Positions 23,901 through 35,900 of a DNA stretch of 64,000 nt are shown here, one piece after another; within the stretch, counting starts at the first letter, position 1, and every line of letters starts with the position of its first letter. Position numbers and translations under genes: made by a program. Source of the stretch: Albifimbria verrucaria. Its lineage: Eukaryota; Ascomycota; Sordariomycetes; Hypocreales; Stachybotryaceae. Under the pieces are notes generated by a model. It saw nothing but the letters and a program-made list of their open reading frames with translations, was not told the origin of the DNA and did no database searches. Location of the stretch: the NCBI GenBank assembly GCA_020081605.1, contig JAHREC010000045.1, positions 1,922,001 through 1,986,000 of the forward strand. Direction: 5' to 3'.

Positions 23901-26900
23901 GTCCTCAATAGTGGCATAAGTACTAGTGTCGAAGACCTGCTCCCATTCTTGAACGCATTCGACAACTTGGTCAGCATTTTCCTGCTGTTTCGTATCCTGC
24001 TTGTTGGACAGGTCAATGTCGCCAGCTGAAGCAAATGCCGCCAAAAATTGCTCTCCGCTCTTGTCTTGGCACAGAACCACAGCAGCGTCACTCACTTCTG
24101 CTTCATCTAGGAGACAATGTTCGATCTCACCAAGTTCGATTCGCTGGCCCCGAAGCTTGATTTGCCCATCGATTCGGCCACAAAACTCGAGAAGTCCATC
24201 TGTGGGTCTGTAGCGAGCCATGTCCCCTGTTCTATAGGCCCGTACCTTTCCCTGGCTACCTATAGATATTTCCACAAATCGATTCTTGTTTAACTCGGTG
24301 TCTGTATACCCGCGGGCAAGGCCATCTCCTGTCACGACAAGTTCTCCAACGACGCCGATTGGAACAAGCTTCTGTTTTGTATCCAATATATAACCACCCG
24401 AATTCTCTACGACTTTGCCAATAGGCGTGCCGTTAGGAAAGTCTTCATCATTCCTAATACGATGATAGGCACTTCCAACAGTATTTTCAGTAGGTCCATA
24501 AAAATTGTAAATTATGCCATCAGTAAGTGACTGGACATTTGATACATCTCGAGGGTGTAATGTCTCGCCCGCAATCATTACTTGCTTTAAACCCCTGAAG
24601 ATATCAGGGCATTGTTGAACGTACTGTTTCACTAATGCTGGAGTCAGCATCACTGTCTGGATCTGCTCCTGTGTAAAAACGCCTAATGCGGCCATGGGGT
24701 CCAATATGGTTGTGATGTCAACACATATGAGCTTGCCACCATTGAGGAGAGTGGTGTAAATCTCCCAAGTCGAGCCATCAAACGCAATATTCAGAAAGAA
24801 ACCAGCCGTTGGATGAGCCGGCAGAGACTTGACGGCCTCATTTCCACATGCTATACGCACGATGCCACGATGCTGTATCATCACACCTTTTGGCTTTCCG
24901 GTAGAACCCGATGTGAACATTACATACGCTAGTGAGGTAGCAGAAGGACTAACAACTATGTCAGACTTGTAAGGGGTTTCAGCAGCTTCTTCTAAGACCT
25001 GTCGTATGTGAACAAATTCAACATTTTCAAGCCGGACTTCGGGGATTTTCCTGTCGTGGGAAGCCACCAACACAAGCTTGTGTCCAGGAAATGAAGATAG
25101 GATTGTCTCCAGTCGTTTTGGCGGAGTTTTGGTATCAAAAGGTAGGTATGCAAGATTGGCTCGCATAATGCCTAAATAGGCCATAACAGTCTGGCAGTTA
25201 GGATTTGAAAAGACTCCCACGAGTGTCTCTGGTGCGAAATTTCGACTTCTGAGCCACCGAGCGACGAGGAGAGATTTCCGATCCAGCTCGGAATAAGTGA
25301 ACTGGGAAAACCTATCCTTTATGGCAACGCTGTCAGAATTTTTGGCGACTTGCTCCACCCAGAGGTCAATTAAACTTGATTCGCGAGGGTAATCGGTCTT
25401 CTCGATTTCTAGTACCCCTTGTCGACAAGGACTGCATAATCATCCTTCGTCAATAGTGGCAAGGACGAAATTTTCTCATCCGGCTCATTGATCCCAGCCT
25501 CAAGGACACTTCTGAAGACAGGTAAAAGCCTGTTTGCCGTATCCTGGGCGAAAATATCCGTTGAGAAGATGACTTCTCCATGGATCCCTCCTCTTTTGAT
25601 AACAGTTGAATTCTAGATCGTATCTTGATGTAACAGGCAAGTCTAGGAACTCTATCTCAACATCATCTAGCGTCAATTTGTTAATATTTGGCTGTGAGTG
25701 ATATGAAAAGACTATCTGGACTAGAGGATTGCGAGAAGAATCCTTCTTTGCCTTGAGCTCGGCGACAAGTTGTCCAAGAGGAATATCTTTATTGGCAAAG
25801 GAGACTGTGGAAACATTGCGAATGCTCTTTACCAAGTCTTTAAAGGACTCATCCTCTAACTTTATCCTTAAACATTGCATGGTTGCGACCAAGCCTACCA
25901 TTTCGCGTACCTCCCACATATCTCTGTTGGCGCATGGTGTTCCTACAACAGCATCGGTAGCACCAGTGATGCGGTAATGTGCTGCTCTGAAGGCAGCCAA
26001 AAGGACGACGAAAACTGACGTGGCATTTTGTTTCGCAAAATGGCGAACCATTTCGCTTAGGCCTCCGTCGAGGTGGAATTTTTGCTTGTTCGTCTTGCCA
26101 GACATCACCTTGGGTCGAGACTTGTCGCACGGGAGCTCAGCTGGCCTACTTGATTTCAATTCTCCAATCCAGTGCTCGAGTTGCCGCTCGTAGTTTTCAG
26201 TGTGATGTTTTCTCTGCCAAGCAGAGTAATCGACATACTGAATGGGTATGAGGATCTTCTGCTTCAAAGACTCATCGCCCCGGAGAATTGCGGCATAGAA
26301 TTGCCTAATCTCTTGAAAAATGATGCCGATGGACCAGTCATCGGCTATCTTGCAATGATAAACTATGGAGATGATGTGTTTGGACTCAGACTGTTTGTAA
26401 ATCTTGACTCGCCACCCTGGTTCCTTGTGGAGATTGAAGGGGCTGTCTTGGTCAAGACGGAGTCTATCCAGGATATTGTCCCATGGCTCTTGTTGTACAT
26501 TTACAATATCAATATCTCGTTGTACATATGGCTGGACTTCTTGTAGGTTGGCTCCGCTGTCAGTCGGGAAGATTGTTCGTAAGGAACTGTGCCGCTGTTC
26601 GATCATGAGCAGGGCTTCAGCCAGTGCACCGAGTCGAAGAGGCCCACGCAGTTGAATGAATTGAGAAATTGAATGCGATGAAGCGGTAAAGTTAGGATTC
26701 ACAACGTGCTGCAAGTGTTCTTGAGCAAAGGACTGTTCGACTGGGCCCAATTCAATGACTCTCTCGATTGGCCTAGCTTGTGGCTTATTCGATGATTGAA
26801 CTTCACGACATAGAGCTCCAAGCTCAGGATTTCGGAAGATATCTGCAGTCGTCATGCTTATACCAGCCTTGCAGGCTTCGCTCACAACCCTCATAGCTGC

Positions 26901-27116
26901 GAGGGAATCGCCGCCAAGTTTGAAAAAGTTATCCTCCAAAATAATGCTACTTTGTTCCACTCCGAGGACTGACGACCAGATCTTTTGAACACTTTCTTCC
27001 ACTCTTGGGGTAGACTGCTCGCCTGAGATCTCATTACTTGCCGCGATTTTTGAGTTGAAAGGCTCATTGTGAACAGAGACGCCTTGGTGGTTACGAGAGT
27101 TGTTGTGAACTGTCAT
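20914..27116 (-). CDS. Nonribosomal peptide synthetase, T-C-A-NMT-T-C
   Basis: Multidomain peptide synthetase of about 2070 residues. In order: T1 (FFKLGGDSLAAM, phosphopantetheine Ser at residue 71); a condensation domain with HCKIADDWS (residues 254-262) where HHxxxDG is expected, so the second, catalytic His is Cys and the Gly is Asp; an adenylation domain with YVMFTSGSTGKPKG, FDGSTWEIY, NFYGPTENTVGS, YRTGDMARY and GRIDGQIKLRGQRIELGE; an embedded N-methyltransferase (VLEIGSGSGMILFNLPNEI); the A10 motif LPVNANGKIDR; T2 (LFKLGGDSLTAM); and a terminal condensation-like domain with AHVQYDIMS. By eye the specificity residues are D-G-W-L-M-A-F-V-G; the substrate is uncertain. The layout equals the second half of cyclodepsipeptide synthetases such as enniatin synthetase, without the first C-A. 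Frame breaks near 25590, 25415, 23255, 22360, 22265 and 21440 are single-base; motifs continue across each. ATG 27116 precedes T1 by about 40 residues. Confidence 0.9.
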
Positions 27117-28519
27117 GGTTCAGGTTTTCGGATCACTCCAATGTAGCTATTGGGAAAATTTGCTACAAAGCGTGGCAGCACCGAGTGGGGATACACTTCT
27201 TTAATCCCCTGACGCAATATATCGTTGCCACCGTAACATCTTCCTTGAGCTGAGTGGTAGAGTCTTATAGTGTACTCAGATCAGAACAGTAGATGACATA
27301 AGCTATATAGTTCTTGTGTAAGATTTTTAATAATTTGATAGCAGTTTCAGAGGACCATCTCACTCCTGTTTGCAACATAATTCGACCCTGGTTCAGCCTT
27401 GTCTCAACCATCGGAGGAAATAGATGCTCATGCCCAGTCAACTAGACAACAATTCACTCACATTCCGGTTCAAATAAAAACAACCGAAATACAAGTAATT
27501 AGATTAGCAGACCTAGCTTCAAAAAAAGAAAAGGAAAAGAAAAAAGAAGGGGAGGGGTGATGCTCAAGTACACCGATCCATACATACCCTTGACATCAAC
27601 TAAGGCATTGTGTCATACGACTAAAATCACCTGCCTTGGCGACTGCAGCTGAGTTTGTTTTTGCCCAAAGCATTATTGCATCGAGTCAATGGCCTCCTAC
27701 TGGTAGGAGCGAATCAGGCCCTCCTCAACGAAGAGGGAATAAAACTTTACGTCTCTACTACAGAAGCATTAGTTTATGAGATAGGCACCCAGAGCGGTAC
27801 AGTATCAGTTTGTGCCAGCTATCCCGAACTTCTGATTTGATAACATGACGGTGCAAGATTTAAGGGGACAAAGGCTCACTGCCTTTGACCATTTTACTTG
27901 AGGTTCAGAGCAACTGAGGGGCAGATTTCACAGACTTTACTTGCAGGATGACAGCAACAATGGTAGGCCTTGTGTTAGATGATTAGCTGTTTGAGACCTT
28001 CGAGAGTTAAAGCCTCGATACTGAGACGCTGTTGTTTAAGACATGGAGTATTGTGTGAAAGGCTTGCCGACTAGATACAAATGTTGCTCGGCCAAATCCG
28101 ACTTCTCGCTGTCTTTGTCATGCAATGTTTCTGTTTCTTTGTATGCAGCTCCATGCCCACGTCTGAGTAATGTATCCAGGCTAAGCTCTGCCTGTCTTTA
28201 AGTGGTAAGCAACAATTTTACATCCAATGTCTCACACAACATCTCGCAAATTGCACAAGCTAATCGTTACATAAATCACTGTGCCATGTAATAAATTCTT
28301 CGCCCGGTTGTCTTCCTCAACCATCATTTGGAATCGGACTTTGTGAGTTACACGAATCTCGATTAAACTGCTGACGGCGCCATCAATAGGATTTGTAAAT
28401 TCGTGGTTGGACTAGAAAGCAATGGAGAGTAGTAGAAAGATAGAAATAAAACCAAGATAAAAGAGGGAGGGAGATATAAATATCTAGTAGATAAAAGCAA
28501 AAAAGAAAAAGATATCACT
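27117..28519. other. NRPS upstream region
   Basis: AT-richer sequence with no supported gene. It must hold the NRPS promoter. No adenylation or condensation motif that could supply the missing first module was found. A short open frame at 27655-27840 begins on TTG and looks spurious. A/G-rich tracts lie at 27520-27560 and 28420-28510. Confidence 0.5.
28506..28510 (-). terminator. Pol III terminator of tRNA-Thr
   Basis: On the minus strand a run of five T begins ten bases after the tRNA discriminator base, with a further T run (28501-28504) just beyond; this is a standard RNA polymerase III stop. Confidence 0.7.
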
Positions 28520-28605
28520 TGCCCCGTACTGGAATCGAACCAGTGATCTTGTCATTGTCACTCACGAAGTACTAGTGACACGCTATACCACTTAGCCAAC
28601 GGGGC
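28520..28605 (-). tRNA. tRNA-Thr (anticodon AGU), intron-containing
   Basis: Cloverleaf drawn by hand. The acceptor stem GCCCCGT pairs with ACGGGGC. The D arm is GGCTAAGTGGTATAGC. The anticodon stem TGTCA pairs with TGACA, and the mature loop CTAGTAA has anticodon AGT at 28573-28571. The T arm is ACTGG-TTCGATT-CCAGT. A 14 nt intron (CTTCGTGAGTGACA) lies after position 37, the canonical site for eukaryotic nuclear tRNA introns. The discriminator base is A. Confidence 0.9.
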
Positions 28606-29270
28606 TTGGATGGTTTGTCGGCTCCATTCTGCAGTTCATCAATGCATTGGACAGGAGATTGGTAGAGAGACGTCTGTGCAAGCTTCCAAAATGGGCACAT
28701 TGTTTACTGTACTGTACAATTTCCTTTCATACTCTTTTCTTGGACGGGCGATTTGCCCGGCTTGGAAGTGTTTTCATTTAGCTTTATTTCAGATGTAAGC
28801 TGGCTGGCATGGGTAACCTCTCCAAGCTCTTTGTTGCAGTTACCCAATTAGCAATGGTTGTCGCTTGGACGTGCAACTACGGAGCGCAGCCTCAGCCCAT
28901 GCCATCATGGTCATATTGATGAGGTTTAAATCATGCTATTTAGCACAGAGAAATGTAGATCCTCCATGATTTTGGCTTTATTTTGGTCACTTGCCCTTAA
29001 TTTCATAATCGGCGCATGGCTCAGCAGCCTTGCTTGCATTCGGAAGCCAACGGCTGAACCGACTCGCAAGGCCCCACCATCAGACCACCTCGTCGCCATC
29101 AGATGTTGGTGAGACGAGGTTATGGTTAATGACGAGAAGGCCATCGGCAAACCCCAGGAATGTCTTGATTTATATCTGCGTGTCAACTATTACAGAATGT
29201 CAGTTTACCAATTGTTGCAAGCACTGTGTCAGACTTGGACACTGACAGACCGCAAGTACAGCCAGTCAAG
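28606..29270. other. Intergenic between tRNA-Thr and the protoglobin gene
   Basis: No coding feature could be supported. The stretch presumably contains the protoglobin promoter; no strong TATA or CT tract stands out. Confidence 0.45.
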
Positions 29271-30224
29271 ATGGCGTCGCAAAAACCAATGAAGCATATA
29301 AGTCGCGAAGACTTGTATACAGATCTCGAGGCACGGATCCTATACCTATATTCATTCCTCGACTTTTCAAGCAGTATGGTCCCTTGCCCCCAAACGAGAC
29401 GTTCTAAAAAGCAGACCTAACATATTTACAGGCGACATTGAAGCCCTCATCACCGGCTCCAAATACATCAAAGCCCTGATCCCCGCCGTCGTCAACATCG
29501 TGTACAAGAAGCTATTACAATACGACATCACAGCCCGCGCATTCACCACGAGGAGCACCTCGTTTGAAGGGCCCCTCGATGACAACCTTACCGAAGACAG
29601 CCCGCAGATCCTGCATCGCAAAATGTTCATGCGCGCCTACCTGATCAAGCTCTGCTCGGACCCCAGCAAGATGGAGTTTTGGGAATACCTGGACAAAGTG
29701 GGGTGAGGCATCACATTACACTACATCAAGTTGGTTGATTGTTTGATCTGACAATGATTTGCAGCATGATGCACGTCGGGCTCGGCAGAAAACACCCGCT
29801 GCACATTGAATACGTTCACCTGGGCGTCTGCCTGGGCTTCATCTCCGACATCATGACCGAAGCCATCCTCTCGCACCCGAGGCTGCCGCTGCCGCGCAAG
29901 ACGGCGCTGGTCAAGGCGCTGAACAAGGTCATATGGATCCAAAACGACCTGATGGCAAAGTGGCACATCGAGGACGGAATCGAGTTCGACCAGCGCGAGG
30001 ACACGGCCGTGGTCGAGCAGGAGGGGTACCTACACGGGAAAAAGGTCTTGAGTGATATTGACGAGCAGGACGGCGCAGAGGTGGGGGTCTGTCCGTTCAG
30101 TGGGATGAAGACAGGAGACAAGGAAACTTCGGCGCCCCAGCCGACGAGCGAAGAGGCTGAAGCCGATGTTGGGAAGCTGACGCTGGACGAGAACAAGGGC
30201 ACGGTAGAGCCACAGGCGGCGTGA
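29271..30224 (+). CDS. Protoglobin / globin-sensor domain protein
   Basis: Haem-binding globin-fold protein of the protoglobin (globin-coupled sensor) family, 277 residues, probably cytosolic. Three exons join without any correction: 29271-29373, 29432-29702 and 29765-30224, with introns of 58 bp (29374-29431) and 62 bp (29703-29764). Characteristic pieces are MKHISREDLYTDLEARILYL, GSKYIKALIPAVVNIVYKKL, MFMRAYLIKLCSDP, and MMHVGLGRKHPLHIEYVHLG, where the histidines are candidates for the proximal haem ligand. The last 70 residues are charged and low-complexity, with no kinase, cyclase or methyl-accepting output domain, so this is a stand-alone sensor or gas-binding globin. ATG 29271 is chosen; the next Met (MKHIS) is only six codons on. 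It is one of the few long genes here with an intact frame. It lies 2.2 kb from the NRPS start, divergently; a link is not established. Confidence 0.85.
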
Positions 30225-32985
30225 TTGGCTCAGGGCTGGGAGATAACGGACAGGATCGGGTTTTGTACATTAGCATCACAGGACACACGGGAATAGAAAT
30301 GAGAAATTACGACGCAACACGCATGCTGTGAATCAAATGGTTCTCGGAATGTTGGCAGTCTGAGAACTGAAACAAGAGCGGGATGGCGGGAGCCTCTCCC
30401 GCGGGAAATTCTCATGTCTACTGTGGTATTTTTCCTCGAGCTGACGCTGTCGCATCCGAAGAGTCGGAGCGGAGGATGCCATTCACAAACGGAGGGCCAA
30501 GCACCGCCGCTTTCACAGGCCACGCTTGCGGCGGATCAGCGACGACATTTGGCAGGTAAGTGGCTGCCATAGCTGCGGCACATACAGCCAGCCACGAGAA
30601 GATCGGGAGTTAGGCGCATGCATGCGGCGTCGGGCCGGATTGGGCGGTTCCTGAATGACGACGGTGCGGGAGTTGATGGACCTGTCTTTCGGCTTCAACT
30701 CGGCGGGGAGAGACAAGAAAGAGGGGATGGCATCGGGTGTGGGAACAGCGGGAAGGGGAAAATGGCTCAGGATGATGGAAAGCGCCAGGCTTGCATTGAC
30801 CTGGCCTTGGGTGTGGGTTTTGGTGATCGAGATGTAGTATGCAGATTCCAAGGCAGTTGAGATGGGTATGTGGTGGGGTTAGGTGGTGCTAGCTAGCTGT
30901 GCGGTCTTTTTCTGCCTCGTCGTCTCATGGTGAAATCCACAAGGTGCTATTTTGGGACGGCGCTTTGTGTCATCGAGTCTCGCATTCATGTTGCCGGCGA
31001 CAGGCGAGGAGGATTTGTGGGAGCGTGAAAGAGAGAGCAAGACACAGACAGCGATGGCCTGTCGTGCTGCTCGAGCCAGACGGTGAGGAACCGTAACAAC
31101 CACAGCTCACTCACCGTCTTTTATCGAAAAGGTAAAAACCTTAGACGAACCTTGGGTCCCGCTATGATCCGAGCCCAGGAGTTCTAGAGCAGACGATGGG
31201 ACAGGGGGCGGTGCAAGGGGACGGGCCTGTCACCCGAGGGAGGCCAGAGAAGCTTGGCCGTGGGAGATGCATGAGCTGGGCAAGGTTACAGCACAAGCAG
31301 GCACGTCGTGTCGTGAATCCCTGCTGCATGGGCCTGCACAGGCTGCGTGTTTGCTGGACGAACGAAGACATGCATCCGGGTGGGTTCTGGGTGTTAGTGA
31401 GTAGGTGTGAAAGCTGGAGACGCGAGTGTGCGAATTTCCCCACCATCCATCCCACTTTGGGGGAAGAGAGCAGTTCGTAAATTGGGATTCATGCTTGGCT
31501 GGCATGTGTCGTAGCGCATGTCACGTCCTATCCTGTCACGGAGGGCGAGCGCGCTGTTGAGGATGAGTATTGAGTATTGGCATCAAAGTGGTGATGGCCT
31601 GCAACGTCGAGTTGGAGGTTTGCTTTGCCAGCCGTTGACTTGCACAACCAAAGCCTCTTCTGCTCGCGCACGTGTCAAACAGCCCAAGCAGTCCAATGGG
31701 CGGTTTCGGCGATGCGACCGGTGACGTCGAAGAACCGGGGTGTTCTGGGTCTGGGTTGGTTGAAGCGGTTGGTGCGTGGGGTTGTTCCTGGTAAAGTAGA
31801 GATGATGCCCCTCACCTGCAGCGTCGGCGGTTTTTTGCTTTTGGTTGAGATGTGGTCTGTGAATTATGATGTGATGGAGGGTGTGAGGAACAGAGTGGTG
31901 CTTTTGTTCTTGTTGCGTAAGCTAGCTGGTAGTTGGTGAGAGGAAGAACGTCGCCGGGTTGAGTAAATGGTGTCTGTTGATGGTTTGTTGATGGAAGAGC
32001 AGCCGTAGGGAGAGCACAGCACGTAAAGGAACAAACGAAACCCCTGTACGAGGAGCCTGGTACTGGCTAGCACTGGGCTGTACCTTAAATGATGGCTCTG
32101 TCTCTCAGTGTCCCGAACAGACAACAACCACCACTTGGGCCAGGAAAAAATCGCAGGGCAAGGGAAAAAGGTCCATGGGATTCTCCAGTTATCCATTATG
32201 CAGGAAAACCAAGAAAAGGGGCCTCTGGAATTTTTAGGGTGCTCTGTCTGTCTCCTAAACTTGGACTTGGACATGGGACTTGGGACTTGGGACTTGGAGG
32301 CGTTGGCTAGGAGCAAATAGTCCTGAAAGGCATGTCACTAGCTAACGTACAGGAGGTACAGTCGAGGCAGCCCCACCATCAAATCACCTTCATCGTCGGC
32401 CTCATTACAGAGTCTTGTCGTCAGACATCTGCCCTTGGGCCTGTCTGTGCAGAGAGAGTGCAAAAAAATCGGGATAGCAATCTATCTACTGTGAGGTGCC
32501 TGGGCGTGGACCTGTGCCTTTGTAGTTTAGTCTCGCCGTTGTCCTCTGTGTCTCCCTGTCTTTTTCTACATGCGACTAATCTAAACATCATCTGGTGCTC
32601 ACCTCTTCTTCTGGCTTCTTCCACTACTACTGCCCTCCTCCTCTTCCACTTCCACTTCCACTTCTTCCTCCTCCTCCTTTTCTCCCAAATCTCTTTCTCC
32701 CTACCACCTCCTCTCTTCATCCACCCTCACTTTCTTCTCTACCGCCTTGCTTGATTCTCCCTCACACCCTTTCTCAACAACCCTACCGATCCGCTCGTTG
32801 GCTGCAGTTTCCGGCGTGTGGCTAAACGTGAAGCGACGCACACGCCCAACCACATTCCAACAGCACGTTTCGCCCTGCCCTCTCGTCTTTGGGGAAAGGA
32901 CAACGGAACTGCCTGGCGCAGGAAGAGCAAGCAGCGCAGCGCCTCGCCTACCACAGCCTAGCCCCTTGCGGCCGTCGAATCTGCC
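30225..32985. other. Intergenic region and CT-rich promoter of the trehalose gene
   Basis: No gene is supported. A 112-codon minus-strand frame at 30513-30851 begins on TTG and lacks motifs. From about 32580 to 32770 the plus strand is a long TCCTCTTCC tract, most likely the promoter and start region of the trehalose phosphatase gene. A GGGACTT tandem sits at 32259-32298. Confidence 0.5.
32259..32298. repeat. GGGACTT short tandem repeat
   Basis: Two TTGGAC units are followed by three to four GGGACTT units on the plus strand. A small simple repeat with no evident function. Confidence 0.6.
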
Positions 32986-35900
32986 ATGGCGGGCAACCCA
33001 CCCGGTGCCAAAATGGCCCTGGACCTGGACCTCAAGGCCCAGAAGCAGGATCTGCGGCTATCGACGCTCCAGCAGCAGCAGCAGGCCAAAACAGTAGGCA
33101 CAGGTAGCGCCTACGAGGACGAGACGCCGAGACCGCCGGCCTCAACCGACCGAGGCTTCGACGCCGTCACCCCTGGCATCCAGCCCTCCACCTACCAAGA
33201 TAGCTCGCTCCAGCTCCAGCCTGACGACCTCGATAACAGAGCCAGCCCCAGCTATTTCTCCCGCTCCGACCCCAAGATCCCCCGAGAAGACCTCTTGGTG
33301 TCGACGGTCTACTGCAGCGCCGAGTCACCACCACAAACATGGGTCGTCGCGAGTCTCTGTCTGAGATCCGCGCCTCTCATCCGGATCTTGCCTTGAGCGG
33401 CAACATCATCTCTGCCACTTTTAACATTCCCCATGCCTTTACCTACCGAAAGGGCGGCGATTGGGTAAGTTGAGTCCTTTTTGCTCTGTTTTTGGTGTTT
33501 TGTCGTTGGCTTCGATTCTGGTGTTTCGCCCTTGCGTCATTGTGAGCGCGCATCGTCATCGCCCATGGTGGGGAGGAATTGGTGGGAGCACAAGTCTGGA
33601 AAATGAGGGGAGGGCACGTTGCAGCACCAGTTCCAGCAGCTCCCTAGGGAATGCGCGACAAAAACGAAGCCATCGAGAGAAATTGCTATGAAAAAAGACG
33701 CGCAACAGTGACTGACTCTTCTCTCTAGGATCTGAAGCCCCGCCGCGGCCAATCCGCTCTCTTTGATGCTTTCGCCTACCTTTCCTCCGACGCGACGCCA
33801 TGGAACCACACGGCCGTCGCCTGGATCGGCGAGATTGACAACCCCAGGATGCGCCCATGTCTCCTCCCGCCACACCTGTCCCGACCACCATCGGCGCCTC
33901 CTCGCTCAATGCCCTCTCCGCCCCCGTTCCCATCGACAGCTCCGCTCGCCTGCCCACCCCGCCCCTAGCGACGGCCTCTGGGTCCCCAAGGAGGACCAGG
34001 ATCGCCTCGAGTACCAGCTGGCTCACAACAAGACCATCCGCACCATCCCCGTCTGGCTGTCCGACGAGCACGAGGTCTCCAGCGAAGGCATCACCCTCAA
34101 GGACCAGGCCCGATGGAGGCGCTACGCCGAGCACGACCTCTACACCCTCTTCCACTACAAGCAGCATGAGCCCAGCGACGGTCGCAAGGAGCGCATCCAG
34201 TGGGCCGACTATTACCGCATGAACCAAAAGTTCGCCAACAAGATCATTGAGATCTACAAGCCCGGCGACATTGTTGTCATCCACGATTATTATCTCATGC
34301 TGCTCCCAAGCATGCTGCGCCAGCGCGTCCCCAGCATGTACATCTCTTTCTTCCTTCACTCTCCTTCCCTAGCAGCGAGTTCCTGAGGTGCCTTCCCGCC
34401 GTAAGGAGGTCCTGGAGGGCGTCCTCGGCGCCAACCTCGTCGGCTTCCAGTCCTACAGCTACTCGCGTCACTTCCTGAGCTGCTGCACTCGCGTTCTCGG
34501 CTTCCCTCCGACGCTCTCGGCATCGACGTCTACGGCAGCCGCGTCCAGGTCGGCGTCTTTCCCATTGGTATCGATGCGCCCCGTGTCGAGGAGGCGGCCT
34601 TCACCGACGCCGTGAACGAAAAATACAACGCTCTGCGCAAGATGTACGAGGGCAAGAAGATCATCGTCGGTCGTGACCGTCTAGACAGCGTCAGAGGTGT
34701 CGCCCAGAAGCTCCAGGCTTTCGAGCGCTTCCTCGAGATGTACCCCGAGTGGCGCGAGAAGGTGGTCCTGATTCAGGTCACCTCGCCCGCCAGCCTTGAG
34801 GCCGAGAAGGAAGACTCCGGCAACAAGATCGCCAGCCGCGTCAACGAGCTGGTCATGAAGATCAACGGCCAGTACGGCAGCCTGGGCTTCTCCCTGTCCA
34901 GCACTACCCGCAGTACCTCAACCAGGACGAGTACTTTGCCCTGCTCCGCGCCGGCGACATTGGCCTCATCACCTCGGTCCGAGACGGCATGAATACCACC
35001 AGTCTGGAGTACATCGTGTGCCAGAAGGAGAGCCACGGCCCTCTCATCCTCTCCGAGTTTAGCGGTACCGCTGGCAGCTTGAGCGACGCCATTCACATCA
35101 ACCCCTGGGATCTGACGGGCGTCGCCGCTAAGATCGAGACCGCCCTGTCCATGTCGAGCGACAAGCGCATGGCCATGCAGTCCAGCCTGTACCACCACGT
35201 TACCACGCAGACGGTACAGTCGTGGATCACCAAGTTCATCCGCAAGGTCTACACGGTCCTGGGCGACTCCAACAACATTCTCGCCACCCCTCTTCTCGAC
35301 CGCACCCTGCTGCTCTCTCAGTACCGCGCTGCCGGCAAGCGCCTGTTCATGTTCGACTACGACGGTACCCTGACGCCCATCGTACGCGAGCCCAGCGCCG
35401 CCATCCCAAGCGAGCGAGTCAAGGAGGGTCTGAGGGTCCTGTCCGAAGACCCCCGCAACATCGTCTGGATCATTTCCGGTCGCGACCAGGAGTTCCTGAG
35501 CCAGCACCTGGGACACATCAAGCAACTCGGTTTCTCGGCCGAGCACGGTAGCTTCATGAAGAACCCGGGATCCGAACAGTGGGAGAACTTGGCCGAGACG
35601 TTCGACATGGGCTGGCAAAAGGAGGTTTTGGAGGTGTTCCAGAAATACACCGACAAGGTGTCAGGTTCGTACTCAACCATTTCTTGGTCTTTGAAGAATT
35701 TTGACTAACATCTTTTGGCAGGCTCATTTATCGAACGAAAGCGATGTGCCCTCACCTGGCACTACCGTCTTGCCGATCCCGAACAAGGCCTGCACATGTC
35801 TAGGGAATGCCATAAGGAGCTGGAGAATGGCGTGGCGCAGAAGTGGGACGTCGACGTGATGCCCGGCAAGGCCAACATCGAGGTGCGACCTACCTTTATC

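Noticed and set aside
20914..27116. Several separate NRPS fragments or genes
   Set aside because: The pieces overlap or abut and follow one domain order; the N-methyltransferase and A10 regions continue across the breaks, so one gene is the better call.
30513..30851. 112-codon minus-strand frame
   Set aside because: It starts on TTG, with no motif and no intron or promoter support, so not called as a gene.
33556..34359. 267-codon minus-strand frame opposite the trehalose gene
   Set aside because: It is an antisense shadow; the plus strand carries conserved TPS motifs.
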